Program-made: the position numbers and the translations under genes
Notes under the pieces: generated by a model
What the model saw: only the letters and a program-made list of their open reading frames with translations
Told to the model about the DNA's origin: nothing
Databases searched by the model: none
Shown: in pieces, positions 43,197 to 52,133 of the stretch
Numbering within the stretch: the first letter of the stretch is position 1
Layout of the letters: each line of letters begins with the position of its first letter
NCBI RefSeq assembly: GCF_000576555.1
Contig: NZ_CP007145.1
Coordinates: forward strand, 1-64,000
DNA length: 64,000 nt
Direction: 5' to 3'
From: Hymenobacter swuensis DY53
Lineage (GTDB): Bacteria > Bacteroidota > Bacteroidia > Cytophagales > Hymenobacteraceae

Positions 43197-44267
43197 ATGA
43201 GTCAACTTTTCACGCCGCTCGTGCAGCGCGGCCTTACGCTTAAAAACCGCCTCGTTATCTCGCCCATGTGTCAGTACAGCGCCCAGGATGGGTTCAGCAA
43301 CGACTGGCACCTGGTGCACCTCGGCTCCCGGGCCGTGGGCGGGGCCAGCCTGATTCTGCTGGAAGCCACGGCCGTGGTGCCCGAAGGCCGCATCACCCCC
43401 GATGACCTGGGCATCTGGCACGACGACCACGTCACCAACCTGCGCCGCATCGTGGAATTCCTGAAAAGTCAGGGCTGCGTGGCCGGCATCCAGCTGGCCC
43501 ACGCCGGCCGCAAAGCCAGCCACGCCAGCCCCTGGAAAGGCGGCCAGCAACTTGGCCCCGAGGAAGGTGGCTGGAACACCGTAGCGCCGTCGGCCCTGGC
43601 CTTCAGCCCCGAGGAAACCGCCCCCGAAGCCCTGGATGCCGCCGGTATTCAGGCCGTGGTTGAGGCGTTCCGCGTTGGAGCCCGCCGTTCCATAGCCGCC
43701 GGGTTTGAGGTGCTGGAAATTCACGCGGCCCACGGCTACCTGCTGCACCAGTTCCTTTCGCCGCTCAGCAACCAGCGCACCGATGCCTACGGCGGCTCCT
43801 TCGAGAACCGCAGCCGCCTGCTGCTGGAAGTAGTGGCCGCCACCCGCGCCGAAATGCCCGACCACCTACCCCTGTGGGTGCGCGTTTCGGCCACCGACTG
43901 GACCGAGGGCGGCTGGACGGCCGAGGACACCGTGCGTCTGGCAGCCATCCTGAAAGCCAACGGCGTGGAGTTGCTCGACTGCTCCACCGGCGGCAATGTG
44001 CCCAAGGCCGATATTCCCGTGGGCCCCGGCTACCAAGTGCCGTTTGCTGAGCAGGTGCGCCGCGAAACCGGCCTGCCCACCGGGGCCGTGGGCCTGATTA
44101 CCGAGGCCCAGCAGGCCGAGGAAATCCTCACCAGCGGCCAGGCCGATGTGGTGCTGCTGGCTCGGGAGTCGTTGCGGGATGCCTACTTCCCCCTGCACGC
44201 CGCCCACGATCTGGGGGCCGAGGTGGCCTGGCCGCCCCAGTACGAGCGGGCCAAGCCGCGCCACTAA
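43197..44267 (+). CDS. NADH:flavin oxidoreductase (old yellow enzyme, YqjM-like)
   Basis: A 356-residue FMN-dependent ene-reductase. Its start, MSQLFTPLVQRGLTLKNRLVISPMCQYSAQDG, has the YqjM-type cysteine (C25). Then GIQLAHAGRKAS contributes substrate-binding residues, and GFEVLEIHAAHGYLLHQFLSPLSNQRTDAYGGS is the diagnostic OYE block. Such enzymes reduce activated alkenes; physiological substrates are usually unknown, often stress-derived. ATG 43197 is the start that fits the family. A paralog family gene follows 78 bp downstream. Confidence 0.94.
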   Translation: MSQLFTPLVQRGLTLKNRLVISPMCQYSAQDGFSNDWHLVHLGSRAVGGASLILLEATAVVPEGRITPDDLGIWHDDHVTNLRRIVEFLKSQGCVAGIQLAHAGRKASHASPWKGGQQLGPEEGGWNTVAPSALAFSPEETAPEALDAAGIQAVVEAFRVGARRSIAAGFEVLEIHAAHGYLLHQFLSPLSNQRTDAYGGSFENRSRLLLEVVAATRAEMPDHLPLWVRVSATDWTEGGWTAEDTVRLAAILKANGVELLDCSTGGNVPKADIPVGPGYQVPFAEQVRRETGLPTGAVGLITEAQQAEEILTSGQADVVLLARESLRDAYFPLHAAHDLGAEVAWPPQYERAKPRH

Positions 44268-44345
44268 AACTCCGGTGCAGGTAACAACTGCCCAGCTGGA
44301 TTACGTATGTGCTCAGAACCAGCCGCTACGCCTGGTTTTCTGAAC

Positions 44346-44771
44346 ATGGCCGATTATTCTACTCCCGATTTCCCCATCGTCTACCGCCCCGACCTGCACA
44401 TACTGGTGGGGCGGTGGATGGTGGAAATAACCCGGGCGGAGCAAGTGAAAGAGAATTACATGCAGCTGTTTCGGGCGGCGGCCGAGGTTGATAACTGCCG
44501 TTTCTGGCTCCTGGATGCCCGCCGCCGCTTCCGGACGGTGATGGAAATTACTGCCTGGGTAAACTCCCAGGTGCCCGGCATGGCCCTGGAAAAGCTGCAC
44601 GGAGAAATCCGAATTGCCTTCCTGCTGGCCCCCGGTCAGCTTCGCGCGTCCACCGATTCGCCCCCTTTCCCGAGCTTATTCCACCCCGTTACCGGCCACC
44701 CCATGTCGGCCCAGTTCACCGACGAAGGTCAGGCCATTGTTTGGTTGCAGGCCGAACAAAATCAGTCGTAA
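44346..44771 (+). CDS. Unnamed three-member family, member B
   Basis: A 141-residue protein, paralog of the genes at 39912 and 52134. It has YRPDLHILVGRW, CRFWLLDARRR, IAFLLAPG, PPFPSLF and FTDEGQAIVWLQ in the same order and spacing. The WLLDARRR block is nearly identical to member A. ATG 44346 is chosen by alignment; an earlier in-frame ATG at 44307 adds 13 residues not seen in the others. No signal peptide. It lies 78 bp after the old yellow enzyme gene and may be cotranscribed with it. Confidence 0.75.
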   Translation: MADYSTPDFPIVYRPDLHILVGRWMVEITRAEQVKENYMQLFRAAAEVDNCRFWLLDARRRFRTVMEITAWVNSQVPGMALEKLHGEIRIAFLLAPGQLRASTDSPPFPSLFHPVTGHPMSAQFTDEGQAIVWLQAEQNQS

Positions 44772-44803
44772 GAAGATCCTGAAACCGCGTTTCAGGCGGA
44801 TGC

Positions 44804-44840
44804 AACGGCCGGCAGCCCAATGGGTTGCCGGCCGTTTTGC
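44804..44840 (+). terminator. Intrinsic terminator
   Basis: A 15-bp stem (44804-44818 with 44822-44836, with a G-T pair) ends in four T. Confidence 0.65.
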
Positions 44841-44919
44841 TTGCGGCCGGCCGCCGGGCCGGGCGCAACCTTTCCCGCCGCGCCGCGACCTTAGGCGAAG
44901 CCTACTCTGATTTCGCTGC

Positions 44920-47019
44920 ATGAAACACCTTTCTGCTCCTAACCGGGCCGGCGCGGCGGCCCTGCTGCTAGCCCTGGCCGGCTGCGCTACCACCCAGCCC
45001 GCCGCCACCACAACCACAAGTACACCGGCTCCGGCGGTGGCCTCTAGCACCGGCGGCCGCAGCATCAACCCCCAGGATGTAGACCGCTCGGTGTCGCCCT
45101 GCGAAGATTTCTTCCGGTTTTCGGGTGGCAACTGGCTGAAAAATAACCCCATTCCGGCCTACGCCAGCAGCTGGGCCCCGCGCAACGAGCTGAATGACCG
45201 GACCCAGGCCACGCTGCGCCGCATCCTAGAAGATGCCGCCGCCGACCGCGCCGCCGCGCCCGGCTCGAACCGCCAGAAAGTAGGCGACTACTACGCCGCC
45301 GGCATGGACTCGGTGGGTCTGGAAAAAGCCGGCCTGACTTACCTCAAGCCCGAGCTGGCCCGCATTGCCGCCGTGAAGGATCGGCCCGGCCTACTCTCGG
45401 AAATTGCCCGCCAGCAGACGCTGGGAACCGGCGCGTTCTTCCGGGCCGGCGTTGCGCCCGACCGCAAAAACAGCTCGGTGTACGCCGTGAACATGAGCCA
45501 GGGCGGCCTGGGTATGCCCGATCGGGACTACTACCTCAAGGACGACGCCCGCTCCAAAACCGTGCGCACGGCCTACATCACCTACCTCACCAACACCTTC
45601 AAGCTGCTCGGCGACGCGGAAGCTACGGCCGCTGCCAAGGCCGCCACGGTAGTGCGCGTGGAAACCCGCCTGGCCCGCGCCAGCAAAGACCGGGTTTCGC
45701 TGCGCGACCCGTACGCCAGCTACAACAAGATGACGGTGGCCGAGGCCGACAAGCAGTTCCCGAACTTGCAGCCCTCGGCTTTGCTCAAGCGCAACGGCCT
45801 GGGCGCGGCCCAGGAGGTGATTGTGGGCCAGCCCGAGTTCTTCCGGGAAGTCAGCGCGGTGCTGAAAGAGGAGCCGCTGCAGGACCTCAAAACCTACCTG
45901 AGCTGGCAGTTGGTATCGTCGGTGCCAGCGGCTTTGCCTCAGGCGTTCAGTGACGAGGCCTTCCGGTTTGCGCAGGTGCAGAGCGGGGCCAAACAGCAGC
46001 CCACCCGCTGGAAACGCATGCTGGCCGCCACCGACGGCACCCTGGGCGAGGCCTTCGGGCAGCTGTATGTGGATCAGGCGTTTTCGCCCGCCGCCAAGCA
46101 GAAGGCCCTCGATATGCTGGCCAACATCCGCGAGTCGATGGCCGAGCACATTCAGACCAACACCTGGATGAGCGCCGCCACCAAACAGGAAGCCCTCAAG
46201 AAGCTCAGCGCCCTGCGCGTGAAAATCGGCTACCCCGACAAGTGGAAGGACTATTCGGCGCTCAACATTTCGCGCGAGTCATACCTGAAAAACGTGCTGG
46301 CGGCCCGCCAGTGGGGCTACCAGCAGAACATGAAGAAGTTCGGCGGGCCCATTGACCGCACCGAGTGGAGCATGACGCCGCCCACCATCAACGCCTACTA
46401 CAGCCCGCCGATGAACGAAATCGTGTTTCCGGCCGGCTACCTGCAGCCCCCGTTCTTCGACCCCGAAGCCGACGATGCGGTAAACTACGGCGCCATCGGC
46501 GGGGTGATGGGCCACGAAATGACCCACGGCTTCGACGACTCCGGCCGGCAGTACGACTCGGAAGGCAACCTGCGCGACTGGTGGACGCCCGCCGACGCGG
46601 CCGAATTCACGAAGCGCGCCGCCGTGGTAGGCACCCAGTACTCGGCCTTCTCGCCCCTGGATTCAGTGTACGTGAACGGCAAACTCACCATGGGCGAGAA
46701 CCTAGCCGATTTCGCCGGCCTCACCATCGTGTACGCCGCCCTGCAGAAGCAGCTCGATAAACAGTACGGCAAAGGCAACCGTCCGCTCATCGACGGCTTC
46801 ACGCCCGAGCAGCGCTTCTTCCTGAGCTGGGCCCAGCTGCGCCGCCAGAACATCCGCCCCGAAGCCCTGCGCCAGCAAATCCTCACCGACCCCCACTCGC
46901 CCGGCCAGTACCGCACCATCGGCCCCCTCATGAACATGCCCGAGTTCTACCAAGCATTCGGCTGCACGCCCGGCCAGAAAATGGTGCGCCCCGATGCCGA
47001 ACGGGCAGTTATCTGGTAG
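44920..47019 (+). CDS. M13 family zinc metallopeptidase lipoprotein, copy 1
   Basis: A 699-residue neprilysin/PepO-type peptidase. The lipobox is ALAGC (Cys about 23). Peptidase_M13_N spans about 60-440, and the C-terminal catalytic part holds HEMTH in GGVMGHEMTHGFDDSGRQYD, the third zinc ligand in GENLADFAGL, and the conserved end PLMNMPEFYQAFGC...VIW. It should trim short peptides in the periplasm or at the surface. A second copy follows 207 bp downstream; the two agree closely through the catalytic half and clearly arose by duplication. Confidence 0.94.
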   Translation: MKHLSAPNRAGAAALLLALAGCATTQPAATTTTSTPAPAVASSTGGRSINPQDVDRSVSPCEDFFRFSGGNWLKNNPIPAYASSWAPRNELNDRTQATLRRILEDAAADRAAAPGSNRQKVGDYYAAGMDSVGLEKAGLTYLKPELARIAAVKDRPGLLSEIARQQTLGTGAFFRAGVAPDRKNSSVYAVNMSQGGLGMPDRDYYLKDDARSKTVRTAYITYLTNTFKLLGDAEATAAAKAATVVRVETRLARASKDRVSLRDPYASYNKMTVAEADKQFPNLQPSALLKRNGLGAAQEVIVGQPEFFREVSAVLKEEPLQDLKTYLSWQLVSSVPAALPQAFSDEAFRFAQVQSGAKQQPTRWKRMLAATDGTLGEAFGQLYVDQAFSPAAKQKALDMLANIRESMAEHIQTNTWMSAATKQEALKKLSALRVKIGYPDKWKDYSALNISRESYLKNVLAARQWGYQQNMKKFGGPIDRTEWSMTPPTINAYYSPPMNEIVFPAGYLQPPFFDPEADDAVNYGAIGGVMGHEMTHGFDDSGRQYDSEGNLRDWWTPADAAEFTKRAAVVGTQYSAFSPLDSVYVNGKLTMGENLADFAGLTIVYAALQKQLDKQYGKGNRPLIDGFTPEQRFFLSWAQLRRQNIRPEALRQQILTDPHSPGQYRTIGPLMNMPEFYQAFGCTPGQKMVRPDAERAVIW

Positions 47020-47030
47020 CCAAAGCTAAA

Positions 47031-47166
47031 AACTAGTTCCCCTCCTTGGAAAAGAGGGGCTAGGGGTGGTTGATACCCGTTGAACATCATCTAGAGCTAG
47101 TTCTACCCCCGTTCTATCGGCCATCAACCACCCCTAGCCCCTCCTTTCCAAGGAGGGGAACTAGCT
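47031..47166. repeat. MITE-like inverted repeat between the M13 genes
   Basis: Arms at about 47031-47074 and 47123-47166 are near-complementary (TTCCCCTCCTTGGAAAAGAG and its partner, with TAGGGGTGGTTGAT). The motif CACCCCTAGCCCCTCC is a common intergenic repeat in Bacteroidota genomes. Confidence 0.85.
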
Positions 47167-47226
47167 CTAGTCTAGTACTGACTTTCAACGTCTTCAACTT
47201 CTTCCACAACCTCCAATCTTCCACCA

Positions 47227-49356
47227 ATGACCTCACAACGCACCTTCCTGCTCACGCTGGGCACGGCGGCCGGCCTGGCCCTGGCCGGCTGCGCGGCCAG
47301 CACGCCCGCTACCACCGCCACCACGCCGCCCGCTGCTACGCCCGCCACGACCGATGCTTCGGCTACCGCCCAGCTCGGTCCCGTGCTGCCCGGCGTCGGG
47401 ATTGATCCGGCCAACATTGACAAGTCGGTAAACCCCTGCGACGACTTCTTTCAGTACGCCTCGGGTACCTGGCTGAAGAACAACCCGATTCCGGCCGCTG
47501 AGTCGCGCTGGAGCTCCTGGAACGGGCTCATCAACCAGAACGAGGCCGTGATGCGCCAGATTCTGGAAACCTCGGCCGCCAACAAAACCGCCGCCAAAGG
47601 CACCAACCTCCAGAAGGTAGGTGACTACTACGCCACGGCCATGGACTCGGTGGCCATCGACAAAGCCGGCCTGAAGTACCTGCAGCCGGAGTTGAACCGC
47701 ATCAATGCGGTGAAGGACCTGCGCGGGCTGCAGACCGAGTTGGTGCGGGCCCAGCGCCTGCAAACCCGCTCGGTGTTCGGGCTGGGCGTGAACCAGGACC
47801 GCAAAAAGAGCGACGAGTACGCCCTCTACCTCAGCCAGGGCGGCCTGAGCCTGCCCGACCGGGACTACTACCTCAAGGACGACGCCCGCTCGAAAGCCAT
47901 CCGCACGGCCTACAACACCTACCTCACCAACACGTTCAAGATGCTGGGCGAAAGTCCGGCCATAGCCGCCAAAAGTGCCGCTACGGTGCTGCGCCTCGAA
48001 ACCCGGCTCGCCAAAGCCAGCAAGGACCGCGTAGCCCTGCGCGACCCCTACGCCAACTACAACAAGATGACGGTGGCCGAAGCCGCCCAGAAATACCCCA
48101 ACCTGGGTCTGCCCGTGATGCTGCCTGCCCTGGGCCTCAGCTCGGCCAAAGAGGTAATTGTGGGCCAGCCCGAGTTCCTGCAGGAAGCCAGCACCGCCCT
48201 CAAGCAGGAGCCCCTCGGCGACTGGAAAACCTACCTGCGCTGGCACCTCACCTCGTCGCTGATGTCGGCCCTGCCGCAGTCGTTTGGCGATGAGTCGTTC
48301 CGGTTTCAGCAGGTGCTGAGTGGAGCCAAGCAGCAGCAGCCCCGCTGGAAGCGCATGCTCCGCGCTACCGACGGCGCGCTGGGCGAGGCGTTCGGTCAGC
48401 TGTACGTAGACAAGGCTTTCGCGCCCGAAACCAAGGTGAAGGCCCAGCAGATGGTGGCCAACATCAAGGAAGCCATGGGCGAGCATATCCGCGGCCTGGA
48501 GTGGATGAGCGCCGCCACCAAGGAGGAAGCTCTCAAGAAGCTTAACGCCTTCACCGTAAAAATCGGCTACCCCGATAAATGGAAGGACTATTCGGCCCTC
48601 TCGATGAGCCGCGAGTCGTACCTGAAAAACGTGCTGGCCGCCCGCGAATGGGAGTCGAAAGACAACCTGAGCCGCTACGGCAAGCCGATTGACCGCGAAG
48701 TGTGGGGCATGACGCCGCCCACGGTGAATGCCTACTACAACTCCTCGCTCAACGAAATCGTGTTTCCGGCCGGCATCATGCAGCCGCCGTTCTTCGACCC
48801 CAAGGCCGACGACGCGGTAAACTACGGCGGCATGGGCGCGGTAATCGGCCATGAAATCACCCACGGCTTCGACGACCGGGGCCGGCAGTCGGACGCCCAG
48901 GGCAACCTGCGCGACTGGTGGACCAAGGAAGACGCGGCCGAATTCACGAAGCGCGCCGACATGGTGGGCGCCCAGTACTCGGCCTTCCAGCCCCTGGATT
49001 CGGTGTTCGTGAACGGCAAGCTGACAATGGGCGAAAACCTAGCCGACTTCGGCGGCCTAGCCCTGGCCTACTCGGCCCTCGAGAAAGAGCTGCAGAAGAA
49101 ATACGGCAGCAACCCGCGCCCCCGCTACGACGGCTTCACGCCCGAGCAGCGCTTCTTCCTCGGCTGGGCTCAGGTATGGCGCACCAACGCCCGCCCCGAG
49201 TACATCCGCCAGCAAGTCCTCACCGACCCGCACTCCCCGGCCCAGTACCGCACCAACGGCCCCCTCATGAACATGCCCCAGTTCTACGAGGCCTTCGGCT
49301 GCAAGGAAGACGCCAAGATGGTCCGCGCCCAGAACCAGCGCGCCAACATCTGGTAG
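47227..49356 (+). CDS. M13 family zinc metallopeptidase lipoprotein, copy 2
   Basis: A 709-residue paralog of the preceding gene. Lipobox ALAGC (Cys about 22), a longer Thr/Ala-rich linker after it, then the M13 N-domain and catalytic domain with HEITH in GAVIGHEITHGFDDRGRQ and GENLADFGGL. Catalytic residues are intact, so it should be active. The signal and linker differ most between the copies, which suggests different anchoring or expression. REP copy R3 follows. Confidence 0.94.
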   Translation: MTSQRTFLLTLGTAAGLALAGCAASTPATTATTPPAATPATTDASATAQLGPVLPGVGIDPANIDKSVNPCDDFFQYASGTWLKNNPIPAAESRWSSWNGLINQNEAVMRQILETSAANKTAAKGTNLQKVGDYYATAMDSVAIDKAGLKYLQPELNRINAVKDLRGLQTELVRAQRLQTRSVFGLGVNQDRKKSDEYALYLSQGGLSLPDRDYYLKDDARSKAIRTAYNTYLTNTFKMLGESPAIAAKSAATVLRLETRLAKASKDRVALRDPYANYNKMTVAEAAQKYPNLGLPVMLPALGLSSAKEVIVGQPEFLQEASTALKQEPLGDWKTYLRWHLTSSLMSALPQSFGDESFRFQQVLSGAKQQQPRWKRMLRATDGALGEAFGQLYVDKAFAPETKVKAQQMVANIKEAMGEHIRGLEWMSAATKEEALKKLNAFTVKIGYPDKWKDYSALSMSRESYLKNVLAAREWESKDNLSRYGKPIDREVWGMTPPTVNAYYNSSLNEIVFPAGIMQPPFFDPKADDAVNYGGMGAVIGHEITHGFDDRGRQSDAQGNLRDWWTKEDAAEFTKRADMVGAQYSAFQPLDSVFVNGKLTMGENLADFGGLALAYSALEKELQKKYGSNPRPRYDGFTPEQRFFLGWAQVWRTNARPEYIRQQVLTDPHSPAQYRTNGPLMNMPQFYEAFGCKEDAKMVRAQNQRANIW

Positions 49357-49439
49357 CACAGAGTGTCCCGGTCCGGCGGCTGCAAGCCGTCGGGCCGGTC
49401 GTCGCGTGCTGAGGGTGTTTGGTGAAGGATGATTCCGGG

Positions 49440-49549
49440 AACGGTGTAGAGACGCGACACTTCGCGTCTCGTCGTTGCTGAGGTTGTTTATCGGGTGCGG
49501 TTCCGGCCGTTCAACGGCGAGACGCGAAGTGTCGCGTCTCTACACCGTT
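49440..49549. repeat. REP/BIME-like element, copy R3
   Basis: Ends AACGGTGTAGAGACGCGACA and its inverted partner closing at ...CTACACCGTT, with the core GTCGTTGCTGAGGTTGTTT. It is the most symmetric copy of the family. Confidence 0.92.
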
Positions 49550-49598
49550 CAACAGCCGCTGAACCAAAGCCGCACTGCCATAAGAATATTAAGACCAG

Positions 49599-49637
49599 AA
49601 GAGGCCGCCTGCATCATGCAGGCGGCCTCTTCCTTTT
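49599..49637 (+). terminator. Intrinsic terminator
   Basis: A perfect 15-bp stem (49599-49613 with 49617-49631, loop TCA) and a T-rich tail. It shields the blaI-like gene from upstream transcription. Confidence 0.85.
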
Positions 49638-49683
49638 TCTATTGAAAAAACATTTTACGTTGATAACCAATAAGTATGATTTA

Positions 49684-49710
49684 TTCGTAGAATTACGAAA
49701 ATTTCGTAAT
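49684..49710. promoter_or_regulatory. BlaI-type operator
   Basis: ATTACGAAAATTTCGTAAT (49692-49710) is a palindrome ending 6 nt before the start codon. A further half-site TTCGTA at 49684-49689 makes three alternating half-sites, TTCGTA, TACGAA, TTCGTA. This fits binding and autorepression by the BlaI-family product encoded next. Confidence 0.65.
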
Positions 49711-49716
49711 AAGAAA

Positions 49717-50085
49717 ATGGAACGATTAACTCAACCCGAGGAAGAGGCCATGCGGGGCTTTTGGCAGTTGGGCGGCGGCTTCATCAAGGAAGTGCTGGAA
49801 CTACTGCCCGAGCCGCGCCCGCCCTACACCACGCTAGCTTCCACGGTGCGCAACCTGGAGCGCAAAAACTACCTGACCAGCCGCAAGCTGGGCAACACCT
49901 TCCGGTTTGTGCCCAGCGTCACGGCCGAGGAGTACCGCCGCCGCTTCCTGGGCACCTTCGTCGGCGACTACTTCCGCAATTCCTATAAGGAGTTGGTGTC
50001 GTTCTTCGCCCAGGAGCAGAAAATCAGCCCCGAGGAGCTGCAGGACATCATCGACATGATTGAAAACCGCAAAACCCGCTCCTGA
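49717..50085 (+). CDS. BlaI/MecI/CopY family transcriptional repressor
   Basis: A 122-residue winged-helix repressor: MERLTQPEEEAMRGFWQLGGGFIKEVLELL, then PPYTTLASTVRNLERKNYLTSRKLGNTFRFVPSVTAEEYRR, the family recognition region and wing. The C-terminal helix pair is the dimerisation part cleaved by BlaR1-type proteases. ATG 49717 is chosen because the operator lies just upstream. The next gene, an M56 membrane peptidase, overlaps its stop by one base (TGATG), the standard repressor-sensor pair. Confidence 0.93.
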   Translation: MERLTQPEEEAMRGFWQLGGGFIKEVLELLPEPRPPYTTLASTVRNLERKNYLTSRKLGNTFRFVPSVTAEEYRRRFLGTFVGDYFRNSYKELVSFFAQEQKISPEELQDIIDMIENRKTRS

Positions 50086-51491
50086 TGCCCGCGCTGCTGC
50101 TCTATCTGCTGCAGATGCAGCTGGCCCTGCTGCTATTGCTGGCGGTGTACTACGGGTTGCTGCGGCAACTCACGTTTCACCAGCTGAACCGCGGGTACCT
50201 GCTGGCGGCGCTGGCCCTGGCGGCCATTTACCCGGTGCTGGATCTGGGCTGGCTGCGGCCCGCCGTGGCCCCGGCCGCCCCGCTGATGCAGGTAGTGCCC
50301 GCCTGGCCTGAGGCAACCGGCACGGCTGTCCCAGCTGCTTCTGGCCCCGAGTGTGGGTTGTGGCTACTGGCGGCCTACGTGCTGGGCGCGGCGGTGCTGC
50401 TGCTCCGGCTGCTGGTGCAGGGCGCATCGTTGTGGCGGCTGCACCGGGCTTCCCGGCCCGTGGAGGCGGCGGGAGTGCGGTTTCGGGCGGTGATGGGGGA
50501 GGTGAGTCCGTTTTCGTTTGGGCGCGCCATCTACCTCAACCCGGCCCATCACGCGCCGGCCGAGCTGCCGGTGGTGTTGCTGCACGAGCAGGTGCACGTG
50601 CGCCAGGCCCACACCGTGGATGTGCTGCTGGGCCATCTGCACCGGGTGCTGGCCTGGGCCAGCCCGGCGGCCTGGCTGTGGTTGCGCGCTACTCAGGAAA
50701 ACCAGGAGTTCATTGCCGATGCCGCCGTGCTGCGCGAAAGCCAGCTGCCTCCGAAACAATACCAATACAGCTTGGTGCGGCTTAGTACGCTGGCTGCGGG
50801 GCCGGCACTGGTTACTCCTTTCTCTTTTATCACCCTCAAAAACCGTATCCGTATGATGAATTCCCTTCCTTCCGGCCGGCGTCAGCTGCTGCGCTACGCC
50901 GCTGGTTTTACCTTGCTGGGCGCAGTAGCTGTGGGATGCGCTACCCCGAAGCAGGCGGAATTGCCTCAACCCACAGAATCCATTGAGCAGCAGGCTCGGA
51001 CTACAGCCGACCAGGCGCTATACTTTATCGATGGCGTGCCTTCCTCCCAGGCCGCAATCCAGCAGCTAGACCCGGCCGCTCTGCAAAGTATGCACGTTCT
51101 TAAAGGACATAAATTCATGCAGGGGTTTGATCAGGATGCCTTCCGTCAGGATTTCGGCGAGATTGGGGAGAAGGGAATAATGCTGCTTGTCACCAAAAAG
51201 GGCGAAAATTCAGATGCACTGCGGGCTTTCAATGCGAAGTACAACATCGTGTTCCGGGAGCAGGATCCAAGCGAGAAGGTCGTGACGGAGGCACTGGCGG
51301 CGGGTAAGGAAGTCTCGACGACAGAGTTACAGGGAAAGATTCTGCTCGTGAATGGAGTGGAAACGCCTGCTGACAACTTCTCTGTACCTGCTGGAAATAT
51401 GAAGAGTGTATTGGTGCTTGATTCGAAGCAAGCCACCGAAAAATTCGGTGAAAAAGGCAGAAACGGGGCAATAATAATTACGACTAAATAG
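50085..51491 (+). CDS. M56 family BlaR1-like membrane metallopeptidase with plug-like C-terminal domain
   Basis: A 468-residue protein. The N-terminal region has four predicted membrane segments and a cytoplasmic peptidase loop with HEQVH at 167-171 (VVLLHEQVHVRQAHTVDVLL), the BlaR1/MecR1-type gluzincin motif. After a further membrane segment (about 268-285), the outer domain (about 300-468) is not a penicillin-binding domain. It holds LYFIDGVPSSQAAIQQLDP, FGEIGEKGIMLLVTKKG and the end RNGAIIITTK, like the plug domain of TonB-dependent receptors. It should sense an envelope signal and cleave the BlaI-like repressor. A secreted relative of the outer domain is encoded next. Confidence 0.88.
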   Translation: MPALLLYLLQMQLALLLLLAVYYGLLRQLTFHQLNRGYLLAALALAAIYPVLDLGWLRPAVAPAAPLMQVVPAWPEATGTAVPAASGPECGLWLLAAYVLGAAVLLLRLLVQGASLWRLHRASRPVEAAGVRFRAVMGEVSPFSFGRAIYLNPAHHAPAELPVVLLHEQVHVRQAHTVDVLLGHLHRVLAWASPAAWLWLRATQENQEFIADAAVLRESQLPPKQYQYSLVRLSTLAAGPALVTPFSFITLKNRIRMMNSLPSGRRQLLRYAAGFTLLGAVAVGCATPKQAELPQPTESIEQQARTTADQALYFIDGVPSSQAAIQQLDPAALQSMHVLKGHKFMQGFDQDAFRQDFGEIGEKGIMLLVTKKGENSDALRAFNAKYNIVFREQDPSEKVVTEALAAGKEVSTTELQGKILLVNGVETPADNFSVPAGNMKSVLVLDSKQATEKFGEKGRNGAIIITTK

Positions 51492-51602
51492 TAACTAGAT
51501 TGTTATTTGGATAATACCGCAAGCAAATGGGTCCCCAAATTGATACCAATCTCCGGGATGCTCGTTTGCTTGCGGCACAAACTTTGTGAGCCACCCGAAC
51601 CT

Positions 51603-51974
51603 ATGCGTATTCTTACCTCCTTCCGCTCTACTGCTTTTGGCACCAGCCTGCTTTTACTGCTTGGCATAGCGGCTCCGGCTGCGCAGGCCCAGAATGCCCT
51701 GGCCGCGCCGGCTCAAGCCAGCGGCCCCAGCCTGTATTTCCTCGACGGGCAGCCCTCCACCCAGCAGGCCATTAACCAACTCAACCGCCGCACTATTGCC
51801 AGCGTGAACGTAGTAAAGGGGCCTGACGCCACCCGCATCTTCGGGGCCGGTGCTGCCGATGGCGTTATGGTGGTAGTGACCAAGCGCAACGTGGGCTCTG
51901 AGGCCGTGGCAGAATTCAACCGCCGCTACGATATCCGGCCGGTGGAAACGCCTGTGCCACCCGCGCGCCCGTAA
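51603..51974 (+). CDS. Secreted plug-like domain protein, relative of the M56 outer domain
   Basis: A 123-residue exported protein (signal cleavage AQA-Q, about residue 30). Its mature part is one plug-like domain: LYFLDGQPSTQQAINQLNRR, VNVVKGPDATRIFG and ADGVMVVVTKRN, then FNRRYDI. The same order and similar residues occur in the outer domain of the adjacent M56 protein (FIDGVPSSQAAIQQLD, MLLVTKKG, FNAKYNI). It may be a ligand or competitor for that sensor, but this is inference. ATG 51603 is the start that gives the signal peptide. Confidence 0.8.
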   Translation: MRILTSFRSTAFGTSLLLLLGIAAPAAQAQNALAAPAQASGPSLYFLDGQPSTQQAINQLNRRTIASVNVVKGPDATRIFGAGAADGVMVVVTKRNVGSEAVAEFNRRYDIRPVETPVPPARP

Positions 51975-52133
51975 AGCAGAATATAGCGAAGCTGTTTGGT
52001 ATCTAAATGCTTATAAAACAACCTGTTTAGAGCCGATGAGCTGAGCGGGCTTCGAAAGGGTAACCAACGTAATGTCCGGGTACCGCGTATCGGGAAACCT
52101 CCTCTCGTTGGTTTTTCACTCAGCGCTGTTTGC

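Noticed and set aside
47233..48864. 543-residue minus-strand frame opposite the second M13 gene
   Set aside because: Antisense of a conserved peptidase, no domain, GC-rich shadow.
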